Assembly (NCBI GenBank): GCA_017620315.1 | Contig: JAFZQQ010000244.1 | Coordinates: 1-9,954, forward strand | Reading direction: 5' to 3' | Length of the DNA stretch: 9,954 nucleotides | From: Oscillospiraceae bacterium | GTDB lineage: Bacteria; Bacillota; Clostridia; Oscillospirales; Oscillospiraceae | Shown here: piece after piece, positions 1-5,912 of the stretch | Numbering within the stretch: position 1 is the first letter of the stretch | Layout of the letters: every line of letters begins with the position of its first letter | The notes under the pieces: model-generated | Databases searched by the model: none | Seen by the model: the letters and a program-made list of their open reading frames with translations, nothing else | Told to the model about the DNA's origin: nothing | Translations under genes and position numbers: made by a program

Positions 1-236
1 CCGCAGATAAACCCGCAGGATCTCTCATAGAAACCGATCCTTTTCAAGATCTCCCGATACCGGTCCATGTCCTGAACAGAAAACTGATCCAGAATCACCA
101 TGACGTCAATATCGCTGTTCTCGTGAGCTTCTCCGCGCAGGTAGCTGCCCTGAAGGCCAACGTAAAGCAGCCGATCACCGAAAGCTGCCTGGCAGCTCGA
201 AATCAGATCATTCAAATAACTGTCCAGATCAAACAT
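1..236 (-). CDS. Nucleotidyltransferase-domain protein (N-terminal part, runs off the left edge)
   Basis: Only the first 78 codons are present. Residues 30-45 carry the pol-beta-type nucleotidyltransferase signature: G30-S31, then R34-G35, then SDIDV with metal-binding aspartates D42 and D44. Members of this superfamily transfer a nucleotide to a small molecule (aminoglycoside or lincosamide resistance enzymes) or to a protein or tRNA (MNT-type antitoxins). The substrate cannot be told from this fragment. The ATG at 236 is preceded by AGAGGAG with a 10-nt spacer, and it overlaps the stop of the small gene upstream by 8 bases (ATGTTTGA), which suggests translational coupling. It is the last visible gene of the TetR-CPBP operon. 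Fold assignment is secure; function is open. Confidence 0.85.
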   Translation of the reverse strand, partial: MFDLDSYLNDLISSCQAAFGDRLLYVGLQGSYLRGEAHENSDIDVMVILDQFSVQDMDRYREILKRIGFYERSCGFIC

Positions 237-363
237 CGTTTTGATACTCCTCTAATGTTCTGACCTCACAGCCCTTGTCCGCATAATACGCGAGCATTTC
301 CGGCAGCGCATCCCCGATTTCCGCATCGTCCAAAGGGCGAACATTGGTGTGTTTTTGAATCAT
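229..363 (-). CDS. Small protein of unknown function (44 aa), coupled to the nucleotidyltransferase
   Basis: This short frame is supported by its signals. It starts 17 bases after the CPBP stop, has a strong GGGAGG ribosome binding site 6 nt before the ATG at 363, and its stop overlaps the start of the next gene by 8 bases. The 44-residue product is acidic and soluble-looking, with no membrane segment, signal peptide or cysteine motif. It contains a run such as EIGDALPEMLAYYADKG that looks helical. I do not recognise the family. It could be a partner of the nucleotidyltransferase or the remaining tail of a longer, decayed gene. The intact ribosome binding site favours a translated product. 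Confidence 0.6.
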   Translation of the reverse strand: MIQKHTNVRPLDDAEIGDALPEMLAYYADKGCEVRTLEEYQNDV

Positions 364-380
364 CAGATGCCTCCCGTTCG

Positions 381-1256
381 TTATGGGCGTTCTGCCTCGG
401 GCATGATTCGAAACAAAACAGCCGACAGAACGATCAGCGGCAACAGCGTGACAAGTCCCGTCGGGTTCGGCCCCAGAAGCCCGTTTTTCATAGTATACGA
501 CAGGCAGACGGGAATCTCCGCGATCACATTGACCGCGCCGTGTATGATCGCGGCATACATGCAGTTGCGGGTTTTGATCGTTATGTAGGACATGATGACG
601 CCCAGCACCATACAGACCAGCATCATCAGCGCCATATTGCTCCACGGCGCGCCCATGTTGTCCAGACTGTAGTTGAAGCCGAAATAGATCAGCGGCAGGT
701 GCGCAAGGCCCCATTCCGCCCCGTTGATGAGTACAGCCTTCCGGCTGCCGTAACGCCGTACCTGAAAGCCGAGCAGGTATTGCCGCCAGCCGATCTCCTC
801 ACCCAACTCCAGTAGCTGGAGCGGCACGACCGCTGCCGAGATCAGAACGCAGACAAGCAGAAAGAGCAGCGGGCTTTTGACCTCGACGGAAGCAGGGCTT
901 CCAAAAAGCGCGCCGTATCGGCAGACGCCGCTGTATTGCTCCCGGAAAATCAGGTAATAGATCACGGCTCCGCAGCCGATGAGAATCGCGGGAACGAAGG
1001 CGGAAAAAAGCCAGGCTTTGCCGTTTTTCCAAGCTCTGAGCGAGAGGTTGTATTCCCAATTGACGCCGGTCAGACGTCTGGCCAGAAACGCCGCCGCGAC
1101 CGGAATGGCGGTAAAGCCCTTCGCAAGGATCTGGTAAAAAGTCCCTGTGCGGAAGATCAGCTCAAGAGCTCCCAAGCCGTAGCACAACCCCAAAACAAGC
1201 AACAGGTATACCCGGCTTGCCTTGCGCGCAGCGCTCAAAGCAGATGGATCATCCAT
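381..1256 (-). CDS. CPBP-family intramembrane glutamic endopeptidase-like membrane protein
   Basis: The product is 291 aa with several hydrophobic segments (about 17-33, 43-58, 82-104, 128-150, 205-225, 266-284). It carries the CPBP (Abi/CAAX protease and bacteriocin-processing) motifs: EExxxR at E153-E154-R158, a second-motif histidine at H186 (EWGLAH), and HxxxN at H239-N243. Such proteins are membrane-embedded glutamic proteases related to Rce1. In bacteria they are linked to bacteriocin maturation or self-immunity, but many have unknown substrates. The ATG at 1256 lies 5 bases after the TetR stop, with GGGAGG 9 nt upstream inside the TetR end, so the two are co-transcribed. The longer frame to 1460 is rejected because it lies inside the TetR gene. 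All motif residues are present, so activity is plausible; the target is unknown. Confidence 0.88.
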   Translation of the reverse strand: MDDPSALSAARKASRVYLLLVLGLCYGLGALELIFRTGTFYQILAKGFTAIPVAAAFLARRLTGVNWEYNLSLRAWKNGKAWLFSAFVPAILIGCGAVIYYLIFREQYSGVCRYGALFGSPASVEVKSPLLFLLVCVLISAAVVPLQLLELGEEIGWRQYLLGFQVRRYGSRKAVLINGAEWGLAHLPLIYFGFNYSLDNMGAPWSNMALMMLVCMVLGVIMSYITIKTRNCMYAAIIHGAVNVIAEIPVCLSYTMKNGLLGPNPTGLVTLLPLIVLSAVLFRIMPEAERP

Positions 1257-1261
1257 GCAAT

Positions 1262-1897
1262 TCAGCCTCCCGTATGTTTTGATACCAGCTCCCGGAAGAT
1301 CGCGTCCTTGTCGAACTTCCCCTCCGGGAGGCCGGGGATCTCCTTGTACGCCTTGCAGACGGAGAGGCTGACCTCCGTCAGCACCGCGCTCATCTCCTCG
1401 TCCGTGTAGGGGCAGTCGTCCGTCACGATCAGCGTGGCGAAGCCGAACACCACCAGCCACAGATCGCGGAAATAGCAGTCCGCCGTGTGCGCGTCCATGC
1501 GGTAGATGCGCATGACGGACTCCCGCGCCAGATCCTGCGAAAACCGCAGCGCCTCCATCGCGCCGCCGGATACGCCGCCCGGCGGCGTGAGAAACAGAAG
1601 TTTGTAAAGCTCCGGCTCCTCATGCGCGAAGCGGAGATACTGCTGCCCGACGCCCAGAAAGGGAACGGGCCCGGCAAGCCCGCGCTCGATATAGTCCCGG
1701 TAGATCTCCTTCGCGCGCAGAAAAACCGCGCCGCGCAGCTGCTCCACCGTGTCGAAGTGGGTGAAGACCGGCCCGACCGACACGTTCATCTCGGCCGCGA
1801 CGCTCTGCGCGGTCACCGCGTCGACGCCCCTGCGCCGGGCGACGCGCAGCGCCGCGCCGACGACTTCTTCCTTTGGGTACTTGATTTTCGGAGGCAT
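1262..1897 (-). CDS. TetR/AcrR-family transcriptional regulator
   Basis: The protein is 211 aa. Its N-terminal TetR DNA-binding domain has a helix-turn-helix at about residues 27-48 (VTAQSVAAEMNVSVGPVFTH). The C-terminal ligand-binding and dimerisation domain includes a YLRFAHEEPELYKLLF-type stretch at about 87-102, typical of TetR proteins with a TetR_C_33/WHG-type effector domain. The ATG at 1897 is preceded by AAGGAT. The gene is first in an operon with the CPBP membrane protein, the small unknown protein and the nucleotidyltransferase. A consensus promoter and a palindrome lie just upstream, which suggests autorepression. The ligand cannot be inferred. Confidence 0.93.
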   Translation of the reverse strand: MPPKIKYPKEEVVGAALRVARRRGVDAVTAQSVAAEMNVSVGPVFTHFDTVEQLRGAVFLRAKEIYRDYIERGLAGPVPFLGVGQQYLRFAHEEPELYKLLFLTPPGGVSGGAMEALRFSQDLARESVMRIYRMDAHTADCYFRDLWLVVFGFATLIVTDDCPYTDEEMSAVLTEVSLSVCKAYKEIPGLPEGKFDKDAIFRELVSKHTGG

Positions 1898-1929
1898 GTC
1901 ACACCATCCTTATAAATATAATTATTATT

Positions 1930-1943
1930 AACTAACGTAAGTT
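1930..1943. promoter_or_regulatory. Candidate TetR operator palindrome
   Basis: AACTAACGTAAGTT reads the same on both strands except for one symmetric mismatch pair (AACT-A-ACGT-A-AGTT). It is followed immediately by a second, shorter symmetric element, GTTACCTAAC at 1941-1950. Both lie between the -10 box of the TetR promoter and the TetR start codon, about where the transcript would begin. Binding here would block initiation or clearance. The assignment to this TetR is inference from position and symmetry. Confidence 0.6.
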
Positions 1944-1957
1944 ACCTAACGATTGTA

Positions 1958-1986
1958 ATTATACTCGTACTTGTCTCGCTTGTCAA
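1958..1986 (-). promoter_or_regulatory. Sigma-A promoter of the tetR-CPBP operon
   Basis: On the minus strand, TTGACA (1986-1981) is followed after exactly 17 bases by TATAAT (1963-1958), a perfect match to the housekeeping consensus. The predicted start is near 1951, about 54 bases before the TetR ATG and at the edge of the palindromic operator. A fully consensus promoter fits tight repression by the adjacent regulator. Confidence 0.85.
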
Positions 1987-2056
1987 GCGGGAAAGGGGAA
2001 AATCTCAATCAATGACGCAAATATCTTTCTCATAAGTACGGCAAACAGCTTTTATA

Positions 2057-2099
2057 AAAACACGGGCAAAGCGGTTCCATGCCGTTCTGCCCGTGTTTT
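2057..2099 (-). terminator. Intrinsic terminator downstream of the MATE gene
   Basis: AAAACACGGGCA (2057-2068) and its exact complement (2088-2099) form a 12-bp stem, with further partial pairing (CGG/CCG) in the loop. Read on the minus strand, the stem is followed by a U-rich run. It lies 42 bases past the MATE stop codon. The A/T-rich flanks could also let it act in the other orientation. Confidence 0.85.
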
Positions 2100-2141
2100 A
2101 GTCTTTTTATCAATTTGAGTGCCGGAAGAGCCATTTTGCGC

Positions 2142-3500
2142 TCAAGTGACGCCGTCCGTCCTGTCCGCCATCAGTCCATGCCGTTTGACATGAGAGAGAA
2201 ACAGGAAGCAGACCGTGATCTGCGCGATGGTGGAGCACGGCACGCTGAGGCCGATATAAAAGAGCCGCCCCGTCTTTACGCTCATGAGGTAGGCGACGGG
2301 GATGCGGATCAGAAACGCCGCGCCGATGCCCTGCGCCATGACAAACGCTGTGCGTCCGAGACCGTTGTAAAAGCCAATGAAGCAGAACAGGAAGCAGGTG
2401 AACAGACAGTCGATCGCGTAGGCGCGCAGGTAGTCGAAGCCAGCCAGAATGACATCCTCGTCCCTTGCGAAAATCGCGCAAAGCAGGTCGCCGTGGAAGA
2501 ACGCCGTGTAGAACATCACAACGCCGAACGCCGTGGACAGGCCGATGGCGATGCGCAGTCCGCGCAGCGCGCGCTCCGGCTGCCGCGCGCCGGTGTTCTG
2601 GGCGACATAGGCGCTCATAGACTGCATAAACGCCTCCGGCACCAGCATGATGAAGGCGCAGACCTTCTCCGCGACGCCCACGCCCGCCGAGGCGATCAGC
2701 CCCAGCCGGTTGGTGATGGCGAGGATTACGAGAAACGACAGCCCCACCAGCAGGCTTTGCAGGGAGATCGGCGCACCGAAGGTCGTGATCCGCCGCGCGA
2801 TGCCGCCGTCGAGCCGCAGCTCCCGCCGCGTCAGCGCAAAGGGCAGCGTCCGGCGCCTGAGCAGGAAAAAAGAAACGAGTACGCTCACCGTCTGCGAGGC
2901 GACCGTGGCGATCGCGGCCCCCGCCGCGCCCATGCCGAGCCCTTTGATGAGCAGCAGGTCGCCCGTGATGTTGCAGACGCTCGCGATGGCAACGGTGATG
3001 AGCGGCGTTCGTGAGTCGCCCATGCCGCGCATGACGCTGCCAAGCACGTTATAGGCGACGATCATGACGCTGCCGCCGCCGCAGATAGCGATATAGCGCT
3101 TCGTCTCCGCGAACGCCTCCGCCGGCGCGTTCATTGCCCGCGCCAGCGCACCGGAGAGCAGTGGAATGAGCGCCGTCAGCGCGACGCCAATCGTGAAGAA
3201 CAAAACGATGCTCGTCCCGATGATCCTGCCGCCGGAGGCGCGGTCGCCCTCGCCGATCTTCTGCCCCAGCAGTATGGTCGTGCCCATCGCGAACGAGCTG
3301 ATGAGCTGCGTGATCGTCATCATGATCTGCGAGCCCACCGCGACGCCCGACAAGTCCGCCGCCGTCGCATACTTCCCGACCACAAGCAGATCCACCGCGC
3401 CGTAGAGCGCCTGCAGAAAGAGCGCCAGCAGGATCGGCAGCGAAAAGCGAAGCAGCGGCCCGACGATCGGCCCGCGGGTAAAGTCTGTCTCTGTCCTCAT
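2142..3500 (-). CDS. MATE-family multidrug/toxin efflux transporter
   Basis: The protein is 452 aa, the usual length for MATE antiporters, with twelve predicted membrane helices in two homologous halves. Diagnostic segments include the N-terminal PIVGPLLRFSLPIL and LYGAVDLLVVGKY (about 32-44), the MRGMGDSRTP loop at the end of the first half, and the equivalent GLGRTAF region in the second. MATE pumps export cationic drugs, dyes and metabolites from the cytoplasmic membrane using a Na+ or H+ gradient. The ATG at 3500 is chosen because GGAGAG sits 7 nt upstream; an in-frame TTG at 3515 overlaps that ribosome binding site and is rejected. The gene is transcribed alone from its own promoter through a leader containing an attenuator-like terminator, and ends at the hairpin 2057-2099. 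The substrate is unknown. Confidence 0.93.
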   Translation of the reverse strand: MRTETDFTRGPIVGPLLRFSLPILLALFLQALYGAVDLLVVGKYATAADLSGVAVGSQIMMTITQLISSFAMGTTILLGQKIGEGDRASGGRIIGTSIVLFFTIGVALTALIPLLSGALARAMNAPAEAFAETKRYIAICGGGSVMIVAYNVLGSVMRGMGDSRTPLITVAIASVCNITGDLLLIKGLGMGAAGAAIATVASQTVSVLVSFFLLRRRTLPFALTRRELRLDGGIARRITTFGAPISLQSLLVGLSFLVILAITNRLGLIASAGVGVAEKVCAFIMLVPEAFMQSMSAYVAQNTGARQPERALRGLRIAIGLSTAFGVVMFYTAFFHGDLLCAIFARDEDVILAGFDYLRAYAIDCLFTCFLFCFIGFYNGLGRTAFVMAQGIGAAFLIRIPVAYLMSVKTGRLFYIGLSVPCSTIAQITVCFLFLSHVKRHGLMADRTDGVT

Positions 3501-3604
3501 AAAACAACTCTCCAAAACAAAAGCCGGATAAGAAAACAGGCGTCTCAGCCTGTTGCCTTATCCGGCTCATCATTTCCAGCGAATGATTTGCCCTCCGAGC
3601 AAGT
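3501..3604 (-). promoter_or_regulatory. Structured leader of the MATE gene (candidate transcription attenuator)
   Basis: The predicted transcript starts near 3604, giving a leader of about 104 nt. Its first bases, CTTGCTCGG (3603-3595), can pair with CCGGATAAG (3565-3557) with eight of nine positions pairing (two G-U, one mismatch). A 6-bp hairpin ATCATT/AATGAT (3587-3582 with 3574-3569) sits inside that fold. The same CCGGATAAG segment is the 5' arm of the terminator just before the MATE ribosome binding site, so the two folds exclude each other. A GGAGGG at 3596-3591 could serve a short leader ORF, pointing to ribosome-mediated control. It matches no riboswitch consensus I can recall. The inducing signal is unknown. 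Confidence 0.65.
3514..3567 (-). terminator. Attenuator terminator in front of the MATE ribosome binding site
   Basis: On the minus strand AGCCGGATAAG (3567-3557) pairs perfectly with CTTATCCGGCT (3532-3522). After a small internal loop, ACAGGC/GCCTGT (3553-3548 with 3541-3536) pairs inside it, closed by a 6-nt loop. TTTTGTTTT follows directly (3522-3514), and GGAGAG of the MATE gene starts at 3513. A strong stem plus U-tract between a promoter and its gene is the hallmark of conditional termination. Confidence 0.8.
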
Positions 3605-3610
3605 GAGCGT

Positions 3611-3639
3611 ATCATAGCAGAGCATACATGAATTGTCAA
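3611..3639 (-). promoter_or_regulatory. Sigma-A promoter of the MATE gene
   Basis: On the minus strand TTGACA (3639-3634) and TATGAT (3616-3611) are separated by 17 bases. The symmetric GGGACATATCCC sits at the upstream edge of the -35 box (3651-3640) and may be a regulator site. The predicted start, near 3604, places the leader's CTTGCTCGG at the very 5' end of the RNA. Confidence 0.8.
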
Positions 3640-3709
3640 GGGATATGTCCCGCTATTCCTGTTACCGTAAGTGTTGTTGATTTCCTTCTTTGTCGCTTTT
3701 ACCAACGGC

Positions 3710-3738
3710 TTGATTATGATTGTGAAAAATGTTATAGT
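3710..3738 (+). promoter_or_regulatory. Promoter of the methyltransferase unit
   Basis: TTGATT (3710-3715) and TATAGT (3733-3738) are 17 bases apart, with AT-rich flanks. They lie about 54 bases before the methyltransferase ATG at 3792, and diverge from the MATE promoter at 3611-3639. Each box differs from the consensus by one or two bases. Confidence 0.6.
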
Positions 3739-3751
3739 TTCAAAAGCGGCA

Positions 3752-3767
3752 ATAAATCGGGATTTAT
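3752..3767. promoter_or_regulatory. Inverted repeat in the methyltransferase 5' leader (operator candidate)
   Basis: ATAAATC-GG-GATTTAT is a perfect 7-bp inverted repeat with a 2-base centre. It lies between the predicted transcription start (about 3745) and the ribosome binding site GGGAG (3778-3782). The loop is too short for a normal RNA hairpin, so a DNA-binding dimer site is more likely. An 11-base part of it (AATCGGGATTT) recurs at 4601-4611, just before the next gene. Confidence 0.45.
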
Positions 3768-3791
3768 AGAGACATCAGGGAGAACCTAAAA

Positions 3792-4568
3792 ATGAATAAT
3801 ACCGAAGCAACAAGAGAAAACTGGAACAAAATGGCGAGAGCCTATGAAGATTTTAATACAGGAGATGATTCCTATAGTGCGTGCATTGAGTGGCCAACTA
3901 TAAAGAAAATGCTTCCGGAATTAAGTGGTAAGCGAGTGCTGGATGTTGGTTGTGGAACCGGTATTTTTACTTTTTTACTGGAACAGTATAATCCAAAGCG
4001 ATTAGTAGGAATTGATTTATCAGAGGAAATGCTGAAGATTGCAGAGGAGAAAAAGGAAGCACGTAACTCCATTGCCAGTTTCATAGCCGGAGATGCAGCG
4101 AAGACGGCTAAATATATAGATGAGAAGTTTGATTTCATTTTTTCATCAACAACTACACATTATATTACGGATTTGAATGAGATGTTTACAGCGTTGTCCG
4201 CCATGTTGGAAAAAAATGGAGAGATGATCTTTTCCATTATTCATCCAGTGTATTCTGCGCAGTATCCCAAAGCTCATGGCGAGAGATTTCCTGAGGATGA
4301 GGAATGGGTAGTGGACTATTTGAATCACTCAGAACGTGCATATATACAGCCGTGGATAGAGTATAACGATGAGATCGAGGACTTTTTAAGTAAGAGTATT
4401 CACTATTCTATGTCTGATTATATGAAAGCAATTCGCCAAGCAGGGTTATACGTAGATATGATGGAGGAGCCAGCACCGCCAACGGAATGGGAACATAGTA
4501 CGCCAGGAAGATATTATTCTTTTGTGGAGACTCCTACTTATATGATTCTGAAATTAAAGAAGATGTAA
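3792..4568 (+). CDS. Class I SAM-dependent methyltransferase
   Basis: The 258-aa protein has the class I Rossmann-type methyltransferase core. SAM-binding motif I is VLDVGCGTG at 49-57, followed by the acidic ribose-binding D75 in VGIDLS (72-77), GDA at 100-102, and the motif IV strand FDFIFSST around 113-120. The C-terminal part (about 150-250) is aromatic and acidic and probably forms the acceptor site. The layout resembles small-molecule methyltransferases of the Methyltransf_11/25 type; the substrate is unknown. The ATG at 3792 has GGGAG 9 nt upstream. The gene is clearly more AT-rich than its neighbours: two 60-base lines hold 24 and 18 G+C, against 39 in a comparable MATE line. Recent acquisition is therefore likely. 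It probably shares a transcript with the gene 49 bases downstream. Confidence 0.9.
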   Translation: MNNTEATRENWNKMARAYEDFNTGDDSYSACIEWPTIKKMLPELSGKRVLDVGCGTGIFTFLLEQYNPKRLVGIDLSEEMLKIAEEKKEARNSIASFIAGDAAKTAKYIDEKFDFIFSSTTTHYITDLNEMFTALSAMLEKNGEMIFSIIHPVYSAQYPKAHGERFPEDEEWVVDYLNHSERAYIQPWIEYNDEIEDFLSKSIHYSMSDYMKAIRQAGLYVDMMEEPAPPTEWEHSTPGRYYSFVETPTYMILKLKKM

Positions 4569-4617
4569 GTAGACAAATTCCGGTTTTATTGACGATGACT
4601 AATCGGGATTTGGCAAG

Positions 4618-5355
4618 GTGAAAAATGTGAGCAACATAATCAGGCAATGCCGTTCATTGCCGAATAAAGAGTGGCTTTCCATGTCGAATCAGAGAACAGA
4701 TTGTTTTCTGGAGCTTCTGGAAAAGGCCGCCGCCGGAAGCAAAATGACGGAAAATCAGAAAGAGCTGATCGGCTATTTGAAGGAGCGCAGAGAGGTAAAT
4801 CTGGCTGCGCCGGGAACCGCTTCCTTTGACGTCGCTGATATGCCATGGAACAAAGATACGTTATCGGAAGATGCGGCGTATATGATGCAGACGATCAAAA
4901 GGGCAAAGAGCGCGGAAGTTCTCAGCACTCTTGATTATCGTCCGGATATCAGGATCGTCTATCCATGGCTCGATCGATTTGCGGAAATGATTTGGAAACT
5001 GGATAAGGATTACCTTTACGGCGTCGAAGAAAAAGAATTGGTAAATGGCGGTATCGAGCCGATCCGTGCCGTGCTGTGCGGAAAAGACGGTGGTGCGAAG
5101 CGGCGTCTGCTCTTCTGCCTTGATCGGTATTTGGACCCGTATTATCAAAATGACTTGACCGCGATTTCCGAACCGATCAAGGGATTGCTTCAGGAACTCG
5201 TGCTTTCCGAAAACGAAGCGGATATCATTGGAGAAGCCCTTCATCTCCTGGAAGCATATTTAGAGCCGCCGTTTGATATCCTGACGGAGAACGCCGAAAA
5301 AGTGCCGGAGCATTTTTTGCCCACTATACAACGTCTCATGAATCAAACGTCGTGA
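4618..5355 (+). CDS. Hypothetical protein (about 245 aa), unrecognised
   Basis: I do not recognise this family. The product is soluble, with no signal peptide or membrane segment. It is rich in helix-forming Leu, Glu and Lys, for example the helical stretches around residues 150-180 and 185-212. Acidic and aromatic residues are scattered (DYLYGVEEKEL, RYLDPYYQNDL), and there is no catalytic motif I can name. The start is uncertain. GTG at 4618 opens the frame, but GTG at 4627 is better placed behind AAGGTG (4615-4620, 6-nt spacer), which would give 242 aa; ATG at 4681 has no ribosome binding site. It follows the methyltransferase by 49 bases on the same strand and is closed by a hairpin 15 bases after its stop. 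The coding assignment rests on length, codon pattern and this context. Confidence 0.75.
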   Translation: MKNVSNIIRQCRSLPNKEWLSMSNQRTDCFLELLEKAAAGSKMTENQKELIGYLKERREVNLAAPGTASFDVADMPWNKDTLSEDAAYMMQTIKRAKSAEVLSTLDYRPDIRIVYPWLDRFAEMIWKLDKDYLYGVEEKELVNGGIEPIRAVLCGKDGGAKRRLLFCLDRYLDPYYQNDLTAISEPIKGLLQELVLSENEADIIGEALHLLEAYLEPPFDILTENAEKVPEHFLPTIQRLMNQTS

Positions 5356-5369
5356 CAACTTCCAGTTTG

Positions 5370-5399
5370 TCGGGCAGTTTCGGAAACGGAACTGCCCGA
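5370..5399 (+). terminator. Intrinsic terminator after the 4618-5355 gene
   Basis: TCGGGCAGTT (5370-5379) pairs with AACTGCCCGA (5390-5399). Two further pairs (U-G and C-G) close a GGAAAC loop. A short T-run (TTTGACTT) follows. The T-tract is weak, so termination may be partial, but the position 15 bases after the stop codon fits. It may also limit transcription arriving from the opposite strand. Confidence 0.65.
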
Positions 5400-5484
5400 T
5401 TTGACTTCCCGCCTTTTGTGCAACATTGCCAGCCGAAAATGAGATAAGCAAAAAAGCAACACTTTGGGTAACAGGGATGTCCCG

Positions 5485-5868
5485 TTATTCCGTGATCTCG
5501 ATTTGGTTGCCCTCGATGGCGACTACGCAGCTTTCGTAATACCCGTCGCCCGTAGTGCGCGGGCCGCTGACAACCTCATAGCCGTCCGCTTTCAGCCTCG
5601 CCGTCAGCGCATCCACCTTTTCCTTGCTGCCGACGCTGAACGCAATGTGAATATAGCCCGTTCGGTTCAATGTCTTCGCCTCATCAGCCATATCCGGCTT
5701 GTGCATCAGCTCTAACCGCGCACAGCCGTCAAAAGATATGAAGTAAGAGCGAAAATCCGTTGTCTTGTTGTGGTAGCCCTCGTTGGACTTGCCGCCGAGA
5801 TAGGTGACAAAGAACTCCTTTGCCGCCTCCAAATCGTTGACATACATGGCGATGTGTTCGATCTTCAT
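5485..5868 (-). CDS. VOC-superfamily (glyoxalase/bleomycin-resistance fold) protein
   Basis: The 127-aa protein has the paired beta-alpha-beta-beta-beta modules of the vicinal oxygen chelate superfamily. The four usual metal-ligand positions are filled: H5 in [11 protein letters not shown]53 in RLELM, H74 in YIHIAFSV, and E124 in NQIEITE. Metal-dependent activity is therefore plausible. The family includes glyoxalase I, fosfomycin thiol transferases and bleomycin- or dioxygen-handling proteins. The full ligand set and length resemble lactoylglutathione-lyase-like members, but the substrate cannot be assigned. The ATG at 5868 has GAGG 8 nt upstream. It follows the metallo-beta-lactamase-fold gene by 44 bases on the same strand and probably shares its transcript. 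Confidence 0.9.
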   Translation of the reverse strand: MKIEHIAMYVNDLEAAKEFFVTYLGGKSNEGYHNKTTDFRSYFISFDGCARLELMHKPDMADEAKTLNRTGYIHIAFSVGSKEKVDALTARLKADGYEVVSGPRTTGDGYYESCVVAIEGNQIEITE

Positions 5869-5912
5869 GACTCCATCCTCTTCATCATAGCGAAATAAAC
5901 CCTAACCGCTAC

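Noticed and set aside
1..363. An MNT-HEPN toxin-antitoxin pair
   Set aside because: The nucleotidyltransferase motif is present, but the adjacent 44-aa protein lacks the RxxxxH HEPN motif and is too short. The other side of the nucleotidyltransferase lies outside the window.
2079..3014. A 311-aa open frame on the plus strand opposite the MATE gene
   Set aside because: It is antisense to a clearly conserved transporter. Its product is a charge-rich, repetitive-looking sequence typical of GC-rich shadow frames, and it begins inside the terminator loop with no ribosome binding site.
3501..3604. A known riboswitch class (tetrahydrofolate, guanidine, preQ1, fluoride) in the MATE leader
   Set aside because: I compared the leader with the conserved core sequences I remember for these classes. 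None of their invariant blocks is present, although GGAG...ATTCGC superficially recalls the tetrahydrofolate element.
3049..3705. A 218-aa minus-strand frame overlapping the MATE leader and gene start
   Set aside because: The frame stays open because of GC-rich codon structure within MATE. Only its short part inside the leader (near 3573-3520) is of possible interest, and that is treated as a candidate leader ORF.
5440..5484. Possible terminator for the VOC gene on the minus strand (GGGA/TCCC pairing followed later by a T-run)
   Set aside because: The stem is only about six pairs with a bulge and a tiny loop, and the T-run is some 18 bases away. This is not a convincing intrinsic terminator.
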